NCBI GenBank assembly: GCA_937997345.1
Contig: CALKTD010000010.1
Span: 95,817 to 159,816, forward strand
DNA from: an uncultured Atopobium sp.
GTDB taxonomy: Bacteria > Actinomycetota > Coriobacteriia > Coriobacteriales > Atopobiaceae
Reading direction: 5' to 3'
Length of the DNA stretch: 64,000 bases
Shown: positions 1 through 9,094 of the stretch, piece by piece
Position numbering within the stretch: position 1 is the first letter of the stretch
Layout: every line of letters starts with the position of its first letter
Made by a program: the position numbers and the translations under genes
The notes under the pieces: model-generated
What the model was told of the DNA's origin: nothing
Databases searched by the model: none
Seen by the model: the letters and a program-made list of their open reading frames with translations, nothing else

Positions 1-242
1 CGCTTGGTTTGTGCAGAAGATCTATTGACGCAGTAAGCACAGTCATAACAACAAGCATTAGAAAGTAAAACTTTTAGCAGCGTAATGCAGCGACCATCAG
101 GGGTAAATGAGTGGCAACAGCCGGCCGCTGAGGCCATTCCTACCTTTCCTGCCTACGGATCTCTGTCTACACCAGAAGAAGTGCACGCCGCATCAAATTT
201 GGCTGCATCTGCAAGTATGGTGAGTTTATCAAGAGTATCCAT
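1..242 (-). pseudogene. 5' part of putative DNA modification/repair radical SAM protein with in-frame amber codon
   Basis: Reading minus from the ATG at 242-240 gives a protein starting MDTLDKLTILADAAKFDAAC and, after a TAG at 155-153 (codon 30), continuing in the same frame with CHSFTPDGRC and the radical SAM signature CCYDCAYC (CxxxCxxC, 4Fe-4S binding), then running off the window edge. The arrangement (LADAAK, CHS-TPDGRC-LLK, CAYCVNR) is what I recall of the family named putative DNA modification/repair radical SAM protein (TIGR03916-like). Because frame and similarity continue on both sides of the TAG, it is a nonsense mutation, a sequencing error, a recoded codon, or a gene that really starts at the ATG at 137-135, which has a good Shine-Dalgarno (AGGAAAGG, 143-150) and keeps all visible cysteines. 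The gene continues beyond the window, so its fate cannot be settled here. Confidence 0.6.
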
Positions 243-267
243 GGCAGCAACTTTCTACTTGAAAATA

Positions 268-279
268 GAACGTCTGTTC
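268..279. promoter_or_regulatory. LexA-like (SOS) box
   Basis: GAACGTCTGTTC matches the Gram-positive/actinobacterial LexA core GAAC-N4-GTTC exactly. It lies 26 bp upstream of the start of the minus-strand radical SAM repair-type gene (ATG at 242) and about 90 bp upstream of cca. SOS control of the repair gene is the natural reading, but it is inferred from the motif only. Confidence 0.55.
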
Positions 280-326
280 GTATACTTAGACTATCACGAA
301 CGGGGAAGAAGTAAAGAAAAAATCTA

Positions 327-338
327 GAACAAACGTTT
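327..338. promoter_or_regulatory. Second, weaker LexA-like box
   Basis: GAACAAACGTTT matches the LexA core except for the last base. It sits 48 bp from the exact box at 268-279, in the same divergent intergenic region and just before cca. A pair of boxes would fit cooperative LexA binding. On its own this site is weak evidence. Confidence 0.3.
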
Positions 339-367
339 GTCATTTTAAAACCGCAGGAAGGATGTGA

Positions 368-1846
368 ATGACGTGTGAAGGATGTATACTTTTCCCATCA
401 ACAACTGCGGAAGGAATGGCCATGAGCATACAGAAAAACAGCTCTTCACCATGCCTTTCTCGCCCCGTGAATTTACAAGTTCCCACCTACGCGTTGCGTG
501 CATTAGAAGTTCTTGAAGATGCCGGATTTGAGGCGTGGATTGTAGGCGGCTGGGTACGAGACGCCCTACGCGACTCATTTGCCCATGATATTGACATTAC
601 AACATCGGCAACGTGGCAGCAGAGCAAAGCGGCTTTTGAGGCTGCAGACATTTCTGTGCATGAAACAGGTATTGCATATGGAACTGTTACTGCTGTTGTC
701 GAGAAGCACCCTATTGAGGTCACAACGTATCGCTGTGACGGAGAATATCTTGATGGTCGTCGTCCTGATTCCGTGCAGTTTGTCTCTCGTATAGAGGAAG
801 ATCTTGCTCGTAGAGACTTCACTATTAATGCAATGGCATATCACCCAAAGAGGAGATTGCTTGATCTTTATGGCGGTCAAGAAGATTTATCTTCACGTGT
901 AATTCGCGCTGTTGGGGAGCCTAAGGTTCGCTTTACAGAGGACGCGCTTCGCATGCTTCGAGCATTGCGGTTTGCATGCAGACTCTCGTTTTCAATTGAG
1001 GAGAAAACACATCAGGCACTTACTGAGTGTGCGCCGCTACTCTCTCAGGTTGCATTTGAGCGCATTGGCTCGGAAGTGGCTCAAATTGTTGAGGCTGGCC
1101 ATATTGCCCATGCTATCAAGCTGGGATTTCCTGTTTTAGCGGTAGCAATTCCAGAGCTCTTACCACTTCAAAACTTTGATCAAAGAAGTCCGTATCATGC
1201 TTATGATGTGCTTGAACATACTGCTCGGGTGTGTTCTGCAACAGAAGCCTTTACTGCAGGTACTGCAACGCCTGCGCTCAGGTGGGCGGCGCTTTTACAT
1301 GATATTGCAAAGCCAGAAATGTTTACTACTGATGCGGATGGTAGAGGTCATTTTTACGGGCACCCAGAAAAAGGTGCAGTTGTTGCAAAGGCACTGCTCA
1401 AACGATTAGCTTTATCGCAACATTTGAGTAATGAGGTTTGTGCTCTTGTGGCATTACATGATTTTGACGTAGAGATTACCACGTCGTCACTTAGACACAT
1501 GGTTGCTTTGCTGGCTGAGGCAAGTAAGTCAGATGGCATTGCTCTTGCGTATGATCTTTTGACGTTAAAACAGGCCGATGCCTTGGCAAAAGCGGTTCCA
1601 TATCGCGGATATGCTGTTACTTTAGAGCGTATGTTTAGCTTATTGAAGAACGAAGCTAAGAAAGGTATTGCTCAAAGACCTCAGGACTTGTGTATTTCGG
1701 GAGGCGATATTATGCAGGCACTCTTAATTACTCCTGGTCCTATTGTTGGTTCATATCAGCATAAGCTTTTTGAGACATATCTTATTGGAACGGTAGAAAA
1801 CAGGCGAGAAGAGCTGCTTGCCCTTCTCGCCCAATTAGCTAAATAA
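368..1846 (+). CDS. cca: CCA-adding tRNA nucleotidyltransferase / poly(A)-polymerase-family protein
   Basis: This enzyme adds or repairs the 3' CCA of tRNAs. The class II nucleotidyltransferase head carries GGWVRD (residues 60-65) and the metal-binding DxD (HDIDI, 73-77). The RRDFTINAMA and DLYGG strings typical of bacterial CCA/poly(A) polymerases follow, and the C-terminal half has an HD domain (LLHDIAKP). At 492 aa it has the usual length of HD-containing family members. The ATG at 368 has GGAAGG six bases upstream. An ATG at 422, also with a GGAAGGA, would remove an N-terminal 18 residues that look unconserved, so the start is uncertain. It stands alone, divergent from the radical SAM gene. 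Most tRNA genes in this window already encode CCA, which suggests a repair role. Confidence 0.9.
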   Translation: MTCEGCILFPSTTAEGMAMSIQKNSSSPCLSRPVNLQVPTYALRALEVLEDAGFEAWIVGGWVRDALRDSFAHDIDITTSATWQQSKAAFEAADISVHETGIAYGTVTAVVEKHPIEVTTYRCDGEYLDGRRPDSVQFVSRIEEDLARRDFTINAMAYHPKRRLLDLYGGQEDLSSRVIRAVGEPKVRFTEDALRMLRALRFACRLSFSIEEKTHQALTECAPLLSQVAFERIGSEVAQIVEAGHIAHAIKLGFPVLAVAIPELLPLQNFDQRSPYHAYDVLEHTARVCSATEAFTAGTATPALRWAALLHDIAKPEMFTTDADGRGHFYGHPEKGAVVAKALLKRLALSQHLSNEVCALVALHDFDVEITTSSLRHMVALLAEASKSDGIALAYDLLTLKQADALAKAVPYRGYAVTLERMFSLLKNEAKKGIAQRPQDLCISGGDIMQALLITPGPIVGSYQHKLFETYLIGTVENRREELLALLAQLAK

Positions 1847-1889
1847 GTATTGCGCTTATAAAGCATATAGATTGAGAAAATTCCTTCGG

Positions 1890-4073
1890 TTACATAATCT
1901 TGGTATCCTCAAGTTTTTCTATAATCCAGGCATTAAGTTTTGCAGTTGGCTTTCTAAGAACAAGGCCAAGCATAAGAGAGGCTGCAAGAAAAATAGATAA
2001 TGCACCAAGTTCAGAAATCCATACGTCGCCATAGTATCCTGCTATGTTTTCGTGCATTGCTGCAATGGCATGAACAAAGGGAAGAAGTGGATTTATAACT
2101 TGAAAAGATTCAGGAAGCATTTGGATGGGGAAGCTTCCGCCTGCGCCTGCAACTTGGATAACAAGTAAGAAGACACAAATTGCTTTTCCAATATCACCAA
2201 ACGCATAGGTAAACGCATACATGATGTTGACAAATACAAGTGAAGTAAACCAAACACTTATCATAAAACATACAGGGTCAACACATTGAATCTGCAGATA
2301 GAAAAGGTCACCCAGTCCAACTAACGTGGACTGTAAGAAGCCTAGCACGCTAAAGGTAAGCAATCTTCCAAGATATGCATGACGTGGTTTTGCGTCAGTT
2401 TTCTTAAGGAGACTCTCAGTAATCCCTGTGTTAAGCATGGCAACTAAAATGATGCCACCTACCCATAAAGAAAGTGTGGTGTAGAAACCTGCCATGGCCG
2501 AGCCGTTGTTTTCAATAGGGTATACGGCGGTTCGCTTGAGTGTTGTAGGCGCAGCAATAAATTCTGCAAGATCAGATGAACTTGCAGATAGAATCTGCCT
2601 GATAGTATTTATATCTTTGCTGGAAAGTGCCTCAGAGAGTCGAGCGTGCATTAAATCAAGCTTATCGGCAAGATCAGTAAGCTGATTTTTAGATTTAGAA
2701 AGAGTGCTGGAGAATACTGAGAGGTTATTTGCTGTTGAATTTGCGACGTTTTGAATGTCTTGAAGTGTTTGAGTTAAAGATTCAGAAAGAGCAGAAGTGT
2801 CATTAGAAACATCAGTTAGAGATGTAGAGATTGATGTGAGGCTTGTTTTAAGAGCTGCTTGGAGGTCTGAACGTGTAGTACTCAAGTCAAAAGATGCTTG
2901 TGATAGGAGCGCATTGATTTGATCTCTTTGTGTTGCAGAGACAGATATACCATCATTAATACTTTGGGCAGCATTTGTTAGCTCATCTTGAAGATTTTGA
3001 AGGGTGGCAATGCTTCCCTGAAGCCTGGCAATTGGAGCATCAAGAAGTCCCTGTAGGTTTGCTGGAAGGGCTGCTTTAACTGACTGAAGAGAAGTAAGAA
3101 GCGATTCATAACCACTCTTTACTTGCTCGATTCTACTTGCAGCATCTTGAATATTAGAAGCGGCATGGCCTGCAGTTGTTGAAGCATTATCAAGCGCATC
3201 ATTAATAGAAGTATTAAGTGTATCAAAGCTTGCAGAAGTTTGAGTAAGTGCACTATCTACTGCTTGAGTAGCGCTTGTTGCTACGTCATTCATGTGTTGC
3301 GTTCCATCAGCTGCTTGTAGAAGCGTTTCTTGTGCTGAGGAGAGCGTGTTGTTTGAGGACAAATCAGATGTGCTCTCAATAATTTGTTGAGCTGAATCAA
3401 TAAGTCCCTGATATACACCAATATGATTAGCAGCAATTCTGAGCTCTTTAGATCCACGAACAAGAGTCTCATCAAGCTTGGTTACTACAGAAGAAATATC
3501 AGAATCATCCGCGTTATTAGTGAGTTCACTAATAAGACCTGCGCCTACTTCAGTAACTGACTCCGCAAAAGATCGTTCAATCTCTGTACGTGCAGATTCT
3601 GCAGCTTTATCGGTAACAATAGGTGCGATTGCTCCCAGCTTTTGATTACTTAGATAGGTAATACTTGCACCATTTTCTCGGCCAGAAAGTGAAACAAGTA
3701 ACTCTTGCGAGAAATTTTCTGGAATGAGGAGCGCTGCGTAATATATGCCGGACCGCACACCGTGTTCAGCGTCTTCTTTTGAAGTAATAACGTAGTGAAT
3801 AGTGGTACTTTCACTAAGTTTAGAAACCATACGTTCACCAATATTGACGCGTATAGGAATAAGATCGCTTTGATATCCTGCGTCATTGTTAGCAACAGCA
3901 ATTTTTATTTCATTGGTGTGTCCGTATGGATCCCAACTACCCTCAATATTAAGCCATGCATATAAAGATGGCAGTATTACCAACCCTACACATACAATAA
4001 GAGCAATGGTGTTGTGTGCAACAGCTTTAAAATCAGCAAGAAAAATAGCCCAAATTTTTTTCACGTTACTCAC
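1890..4073 (-). CDS. YhgE/Pip-family membrane protein (second gene of pair)
   Basis: 727 aa. An N-terminal membrane helix (about residues 20-42) is followed by the family signature LPSLYAWLNIEGSWDPYG. A long extracytoplasmic Ser/Thr/Ala/Gln-rich helical region with coiled-coil character follows (about 170-500), and then a cluster of about six membrane helices (530-710) like those of ABC-2-type exporters. YhgE/Pip proteins include the phage infection protein of Lactococcus; some relatives act in export (for example of virulence factors), but the substrate is unknown here. The start is GTG at 4073, overlapping the upstream gene by 8 bp (stop TAA inside GTGAGTAAC), so the two are translationally coupled. 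It is probably controlled by the divergent TetR regulator at 6923. Confidence 0.8.
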   Translation of the reverse strand: MSNVKKIWAIFLADFKAVAHNTIALIVCVGLVILPSLYAWLNIEGSWDPYGHTNEIKIAVANNDAGYQSDLIPIRVNIGERMVSKLSESTTIHYVITSKEDAEHGVRSGIYYAALLIPENFSQELLVSLSGRENGASITYLSNQKLGAIAPIVTDKAAESARTEIERSFAESVTEVGAGLISELTNNADDSDISSVVTKLDETLVRGSKELRIAANHIGVYQGLIDSAQQIIESTSDLSSNNTLSSAQETLLQAADGTQHMNDVATSATQAVDSALTQTSASFDTLNTSINDALDNASTTAGHAASNIQDAASRIEQVKSGYESLLTSLQSVKAALPANLQGLLDAPIARLQGSIATLQNLQDELTNAAQSINDGISVSATQRDQINALLSQASFDLSTTRSDLQAALKTSLTSISTSLTDVSNDTSALSESLTQTLQDIQNVANSTANNLSVFSSTLSKSKNQLTDLADKLDLMHARLSEALSSKDINTIRQILSASSSDLAEFIAAPTTLKRTAVYPIENNGSAMAGFYTTLSLWVGGIILVAMLNTGITESLLKKTDAKPRHAYLGRLLTFSVLGFLQSTLVGLGDLFYLQIQCVDPVCFMISVWFTSLVFVNIMYAFTYAFGDIGKAICVFLLVIQVAGAGGSFPIQMLPESFQVINPLLPFVHAIAAMHENIAGYYGDVWISELGALSIFLAASLMLGLVLRKPTAKLNAWIIEKLEDTKIM

Positions 4074-6696
4074 CCTGCTTTGAAGTAGCTGATGTGTCGG
4101 GGTTACTTATAGATGAGCTGTCATCTGCAATAGAAGAATTTATAGAACTTTTTTGAGCGTTGTTTTCAGGGTTATATTCTTCCTGTAAGAGTGCAAGCAT
4201 CTCGTTTTTAGAAAGCTCAGACATCGAATTTTTATAATTTATGCTCTCATTGATATATTCAATAACAATCAGATAGGCAAGGCCAATAACAATTGAAATG
4301 ACCCAGACAATAAGCCACGAGAGCTTTTGAGAGGCTCCAAACATAACAACAGTCAAAATAAGGGGAAGTGCTAATAGGTATACAATTCCTACACGTTTAA
4401 GCACGGGATATTTTGTACGGAATTTCTCGCCATTTTTCTGTACTTGGACAGTCGTAATGTCGGACTGAGCAAGTGCCGATGTAATAGTGGATAGAGAAAG
4501 ATGTCTTTTTGTGAGTGGCTTCTGCTCGTGAATCATAAAGCCAGTTTCAGAGAGTTTCTTGTCAAAGAGCACATTGATATTAAGCAGGTGTCGACGCAGG
4601 ACCACTCCAATGATGAGGGCCGGAATAATAAAGCATGCGAGAAGTGCTAGCTGCGTTGCATAGGCGGTCTCAAAGTATCCACCAATAGACTCGCGCATGG
4701 CTGCAATTCCATAGGTGAACGGAAGCCATGGATGAATAGCTTGGAAGAATCCAGGCATCATTTCAATAGGGTAGAGACCGGAAGTGCCAGGAATTTGCAA
4801 AATGACAAGAAGCACGCAGAGGCCTTTACCAATGTGCTTAAAAGCGATGGAGAATGCGTAAATAATGTTGACATATACGATGGATTCAATAATTCCTGCA
4901 AAGATAAAGCCCGCAGGACTGACACATTGAATTCCCATAGCTAAGTCTCCTATAGTGCAAATAAGTGCTTGGAATATGCCAAGAATCATGAAAAGAATCC
5001 AACGTCCAAAGTATGCTTGCCAAGGCGTAACAATACCTATTTCTTTGTCCGCAACTTCAAGCTTATAAATGGCAATGAGAACAAAGCCGCCTACCCATAG
5101 GGCAAGATTGGTATAAAACGGAGCAACGCTTGATCCATAGTTGGCAACTGGATAGACAACTTGATTGGTAAGAGTTACTGGTTTTGCCATGTACGCTGCA
5201 ATATCACCTGGTTTCAGAGCCATGGTGTCTTGCAAAAGTTTCATAAACTCTGAACTCTGAATAAGACTTGCATCTGCGGCAAGATTGCTAAACGTTTGAG
5301 CGCTATTGGAGAGCGAATTCTGTGTTAGTTGAGAAGCGTCTTGAGCTTGTGCAAGGGCGTTCTCTAATTGGGAAAGAATAGCTTTTATTTGAAGAAGCGT
5401 AGGTTTAATGCTTGCGGTGGTGCTAGAGAGCGTGTTTGCAGCTCCCCAGAATGAGTCATAGGCGGCATTGAGGCCAGGGATGGTTGTTGTAGCAAGAGTA
5501 TTTTGCGCGTCAGCTACTGCAGAGACACTTGTAGTAATAGTGCTATTTAGTGAGTTGGATACAGAAGAAAGTGAGTTGTTGTTTGCTTCAAGATCACTAA
5601 CTGCAACTTGGACTCGTACAAGAGCGGCTTGTTCATTGGATACTTGCGTTGTGAGGGTAGATATCACGGAATCAAATTGACCTTGTTGGAACGTAGGAAC
5701 TAGCGGTCTTAAGGCTGAAAGTTCCTGGAGGAGTTGTTGATGTGATTGAACTAGAGACTGAGCTGAGGTAACGCTTCCTTCTGCCGTGCTTAAGGCGGTA
5801 GATACACGTCCTGTTATGGCACCTACTGCAGTGTTTGCTCTATTTGATGCATTGGTGAGCTGTGTTGAACCAACGGCAAGTGCACTAGAGAGTTTTGATG
5901 CAAGGGTAGTAGTATTATTTCTTGCTTGAGTCAGCTGACTTGTAATGTCAGCGAGCGTTTGATGAGAACTGTCAGATGCCTTAATGAGAATATCAAGTGT
6001 TGATTGTGTATGTGCAAGGGTTGTTTGAGCATCTGCAAGAGCGGTGCTTGTTTGTGCAAGGTTAGAAGAAATTTCGTTTAAGTTATTGCTTGTCTGAGCA
6101 AAATCGCCAGCAAGTCCAGTTTCAGAAGAAGTTACTTGTGAAGAGATAGTTCCAGCAAGGTCAACAATATGCTCAGAAATTACTTCAGCAACTTTTGATA
6201 AGAATTGCTCATTTATCTGTGTTTCAATAGTCTTTGCTCCCGAGTTCATTACCTTGGGCGCAACTGGATTGAGTTTCTCGTTTACAAAATATTCAATCTG
6301 AGGATGTTCAAGATTTCCAGAAATAACACTTGCCAGACTTTGCGTAAAGTTTGAAGGAATAACTATAGCTGCATAAAAACGACCTGAATACACTCCATCT
6401 AATGCTTCTTCCTTTGAAACAAAAGTCCACTGCAGCTGATTATTGTCTTTAAGCTTGTCTACCACTAAGTTTCCTGCATTAATGTGTCCTTGGCTGCCTA
6501 CTTCAGCGCCTACGTCTTCAGAAACTACAGCAATAGGCATTGTTTGTGTGTTTTTATAGGGGTCCCAGTTTGCGGCAATATTGAACCACGCATAGAGAGA
6601 GGGGATTATACAAACACCAATAGTTACAAGGACGGCTATGGGATTTTTTAGGATACGTTTTATGTCGTGTAGGAATATATTCCAAGCCACGTTCAT
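4066..6696 (-). CDS. YhgE/Pip-family membrane protein (first gene of pair)
   Basis: 876 aa with the same plan as its downstream paralogue: N-terminal membrane helix, LYAWFNIAANWDPY signature, a long helical Ser/Thr/Gln/Asn-rich extracytoplasmic stalk (about 170-510), and a C-terminal multi-helix membrane domain (about 530-710). It has an extra C-terminal module of about 150 aa with two further membrane helices (LLALPLILTVVMFGA and WLIVWVISIVIGLAYL) and a Ser/Asn-rich cytoplasmic tail. The start ATG has GGAG five bases upstream. It is the first gene of a two-gene unit reading away from a TetR-type regulator, with a 25-bp palindrome between them. The pair may form a heteromeric membrane complex; this is inferred from coupling and paralogy. 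Confidence 0.8.
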   Translation of the reverse strand: MNVAWNIFLHDIKRILKNPIAVLVTIGVCIIPSLYAWFNIAANWDPYKNTQTMPIAVVSEDVGAEVGSQGHINAGNLVVDKLKDNNQLQWTFVSKEEALDGVYSGRFYAAIVIPSNFTQSLASVISGNLEHPQIEYFVNEKLNPVAPKVMNSGAKTIETQINEQFLSKVAEVISEHIVDLAGTISSQVTSSETGLAGDFAQTSNNLNEISSNLAQTSTALADAQTTLAHTQSTLDILIKASDSSHQTLADITSQLTQARNNTTTLASKLSSALAVGSTQLTNASNRANTAVGAITGRVSTALSTAEGSVTSAQSLVQSHQQLLQELSALRPLVPTFQQGQFDSVISTLTTQVSNEQAALVRVQVAVSDLEANNNSLSSVSNSLNSTITTSVSAVADAQNTLATTTIPGLNAAYDSFWGAANTLSSTTASIKPTLLQIKAILSQLENALAQAQDASQLTQNSLSNSAQTFSNLAADASLIQSSEFMKLLQDTMALKPGDIAAYMAKPVTLTNQVVYPVANYGSSVAPFYTNLALWVGGFVLIAIYKLEVADKEIGIVTPWQAYFGRWILFMILGIFQALICTIGDLAMGIQCVSPAGFIFAGIIESIVYVNIIYAFSIAFKHIGKGLCVLLVILQIPGTSGLYPIEMMPGFFQAIHPWLPFTYGIAAMRESIGGYFETAYATQLALLACFIIPALIIGVVLRRHLLNINVLFDKKLSETGFMIHEQKPLTKRHLSLSTITSALAQSDITTVQVQKNGEKFRTKYPVLKRVGIVYLLALPLILTVVMFGASQKLSWLIVWVISIVIGLAYLIVIEYINESINYKNSMSELSKNEMLALLQEEYNPENNAQKSSINSSIADDSSSISNPDTSATSKQGE

Positions 6697-6762
6697 GAGT
6701 ACTCCTTACAGAGATTTACAAGCGTTTTCTAGGTGCTTGTACGGGCAAACCTCTTGTTCTCA

Positions 6763-6787
6763 GATTTTTGAACACTATTCAAAAATC
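6763..6787. promoter_or_regulatory. Perfect inverted repeat, likely TetR-type operator
   Basis: Two perfect 10-bp arms (GATTTTTGAA and TTCAAAAATC) are separated by CACTA. They lie in the 226-bp AT-rich space between the divergent YhgE/Pip operon (start 6696) and the TetR-family gene (start 6923). This is the expected place for an autoregulatory TetR operator. There is no T-run suggesting a terminator. Confidence 0.55.
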
Positions 6788-6922
6788 GAGAAAGTAGCAT
6801 AGCATTTCTTGTATCTAGAATTATAATTAACTTGATATTTTTTGTTTTTTCACACAAACGTTATAGTGATACATAGGAATTAAATTTTTGTTTTTGCTGG
6901 TATCTGATGTAATGGTGGATTT

Positions 6923-7639
6923 ATGAGCGAGAAAAACACAGATGTTGTAGCCGATGTAATGACCTATCTTGCTCACGCGCATAACCACACACAAGAAGTT
7001 GTGGGCACAGTAGCTGCATCTGTATCACACGTAAGAGCTGAAGCTCGCACTAAAAAGAGCGCTGCTACGCGTCAGCGCATTATGCATGAGACAACTAAGT
7101 TGATGCTTGTGCGTGGAAATACCAATTTTAAAATGAGTGAGATTTCAGATCGTGCCCGTCTTTCAAAAGGTGCGCTGTATTACTACTTTTCTGATAGAGA
7201 GGCTCTTTTGCAGGCAATTTTTGATGAAAGTGTAGATGAACTTGCAAAAGATATTGCGCACACCATTGGCAATAAACCCGCCTCTAAAGAAACGCTTCAT
7301 GCAATTATTGCCCAGCTTGCCGCTCATATTTTGCCTGACTCGCCTTTGGTTTTGGCACTGATTAATAAGCTTGCTAGCTCTGAACAGGCACTTATTACCA
7401 ACATTGAAGGACCGCTTTCTCGTGTAGTTGTCCTTCTCGCCAATCAGCTAGAAACGGGAAAAGAACGCGGTTTTATTCGTCAAGACGTTAACTCAAGGCT
7501 TGCTGCCTGCTCAATTACAGGAGCATTAGTTCTCTCAGCTATTGGTCTTATGGGAGAGCGTCGTGGTGTGAGTGATTCTGAGGAGCTTGCACAAAATCTT
7601 CTTGAGCTTACGCTTGTTGGCGTTGGAGCGGACAAGTAA
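6923..7639 (+). CDS. TetR/AcrR-family transcriptional regulator
   Basis: 238 aa. After an N-terminal extension of about 45 residues comes a typical TetR DNA-binding domain (TRQRIMHETTKLMLVRGNTN, then MSEISDRARLSKGALYYYF). The recognition helix (LSKGALYYYFSDREAL) is very close to the family consensus. The rest is a helical ligand-binding and dimerisation domain with no recognisable ligand signature. The start ATG has GGTGGA upstream. It is divergent from two YhgE/Pip membrane genes and probably represses them and itself through the palindrome at 6763-6787. A strong terminator follows at 7679. Confidence 0.85.
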   Translation: MSEKNTDVVADVMTYLAHAHNHTQEVVGTVAASVSHVRAEARTKKSAATRQRIMHETTKLMLVRGNTNFKMSEISDRARLSKGALYYYFSDREALLQAIFDESVDELAKDIAHTIGNKPASKETLHAIIAQLAAHILPDSPLVLALINKLASSEQALITNIEGPLSRVVVLLANQLETGKERGFIRQDVNSRLAACSITGALVLSAIGLMGERRGVSDSEELAQNLLELTLVGVGADK

Positions 7640-7678
7640 TTATGCCTTTTGCATAATGCCAGTTTAACTATGTTGTTT

Positions 7679-7706
7679 AAAGAGCGCCTCTGTGGCGCTC
7701 TTTTTT
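7679..7706 (+). terminator. Intrinsic terminator after TetR gene
   Basis: The 10-bp stem AAAGAGCGCC / GGCGCTCTTT has a TCTGT loop and runs into a T-tract. It separates the regulator from metK. Confidence 0.85.
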
Positions 7707-7826
7707 CAAATTTTCTTAGGAGCTACTGCTCAAAAGAGTTAACCATGGGTATAGTAAGAGTGGTTGCGCGTAGAAGAACGCAAATATTCTGCATAAGCAG
7801 AAAAGCCATGCGTGAAAGGATAGTTC

Positions 7827-9089
7827 ATGGCACACAAAAACTATTTGTTTACCTCAGAAAGTGTTACTGAGGGACATCCAGACAAGGTTTGCGATCAGAT
7901 TTCTGACGCAATTCTTGATGCAATCCTGGCAAAAGAGGCAGAGCTTGAAGAGCGTGGATACGTTTCTCCAAGTGGGGTTCCAGCTTGCTTGGATAACGTT
8001 CGTTGTGCATGTGAGACCTTTGCTACCACAGGAACTATTGTGGTAGCAGGAGAGATTCGCACTCAATCCTACATTGATGTCCAGGAGATTGTTCGTAATA
8101 CGCTTAGAAATATTGGCTACGACCGTGCTAAGTATGGTTTTGACTGTGAGACCTGCGGTGTTTTGAGTCTCATCCACGAGCAGAGCCCAGATATTGCCCA
8201 GGGCGTTGATCAGTCCTATGACACGCAGGCAGGACGCACCACCGATCCGCTTGATCTTATCGGCGCAGGCGATCAGGGCATGATGTTTGGCTTTGCTTCT
8301 GACGAGACCGATGTTCTAATGCCCATGCCAGCTTACCTGGCTCAGCGTCTGGCTCAGCGCCTCTCAGAGGTACGTAAGTCTGGCGCGGTCGAGTATTTGC
8401 GCCCAGACGGCAAAACTCAGGTTACCGTTCGCTATGAGGACGAGAAACCCGTTGAGGTTACAGCCATTGTTGTTTCCACGCAGCATGCCCCAGAGATTGA
8501 AGATATGTCCGTCATCAAGCAGGATATGATCGACCACGTTATTGCACCTGTTATGAGCGAGGTCAACATTGCTTGGGACAACGCTGATATTTACGTCAAT
8601 CCAACTGGTCGTTTTGTTGTTGGCGGACCTATGGGAGACACAGGACTTACTGGCAGAAAGATTATTGTTGACACCTACGGCGGCATGGGACGTCATGGCG
8701 GCGGCGCCTTCTCTGGTAAGGACTGCACCAAGGTTGACCGTTCAGCAGCATATGCTGCCCGCTGGGTTGCCAAGAACGTGGTTGCAGCTGGTCTTGCAAA
8801 GAAGTGTGAAGTCCAGCTTGCTTACGCTATTGGTGTTTCTCATCCACTGTCTATCATGGTTGATACTTTTGGCACTGGCATTGTTGACGATGCTGTTATT
8901 GAGCAGGCTATCGAGAAGGTCTTTGATCTTCGCCCTGGTGCCATTATCAGAGATCTTAAGCTGCGCCGTCCTATCTTCTCTAAGACAGCAGCATACGGTC
9001 ACTTTGGCCGCAAAGACCCAGACTTCACGTGGGAAGCAACTGATCGTGTTCAGGAGCTTAAGGATGTAGTTTCCGCACTTCAAGCATAA
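7827..9089 (+). CDS. metK: S-adenosylmethionine synthetase
   Basis: 420 aa. Makes SAM from methionine and ATP. Visible signatures are GHPDKVCDQISDAILD (16-31), GAGDQGMMFGFA (146-157) and GGGAFSGKDCTKVDRSAAY, which supply the ATP, metal and methionine-binding residues. It is a little longer than the usual 385-400 aa because of an insertion around residues 40-62 (EERGYVSPSGVPACLDN). The start ATG is preceded by GAAAGGA. The 120-base leader after the TetR terminator shows no SAM riboswitch that I recognise. It is a single gene, ending 5 bp from the convergent membrane-protein gene. Confidence 0.97.
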   Translation: MAHKNYLFTSESVTEGHPDKVCDQISDAILDAILAKEAELEERGYVSPSGVPACLDNVRCACETFATTGTIVVAGEIRTQSYIDVQEIVRNTLRNIGYDRAKYGFDCETCGVLSLIHEQSPDIAQGVDQSYDTQAGRTTDPLDLIGAGDQGMMFGFASDETDVLMPMPAYLAQRLAQRLSEVRKSGAVEYLRPDGKTQVTVRYEDEKPVEVTAIVVSTQHAPEIEDMSVIKQDMIDHVIAPVMSEVNIAWDNADIYVNPTGRFVVGGPMGDTGLTGRKIIVDTYGGMGRHGGGAFSGKDCTKVDRSAAYAARWVAKNVVAAGLAKKCEVQLAYAIGVSHPLSIMVDTFGTGIVDDAVIEQAIEKVFDLRPGAIIRDLKLRRPIFSKTAAYGHFGRKDPDFTWEATDRVQELKDVVSALQA

Positions 9090-9094
9090 CGTTT

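Noticed and set aside
7707..7826. SAM riboswitch before metK
   Set aside because: The 120-nt leader shows none of the conserved SAM-I, SAM-II or SAM-IV blocks that I know.
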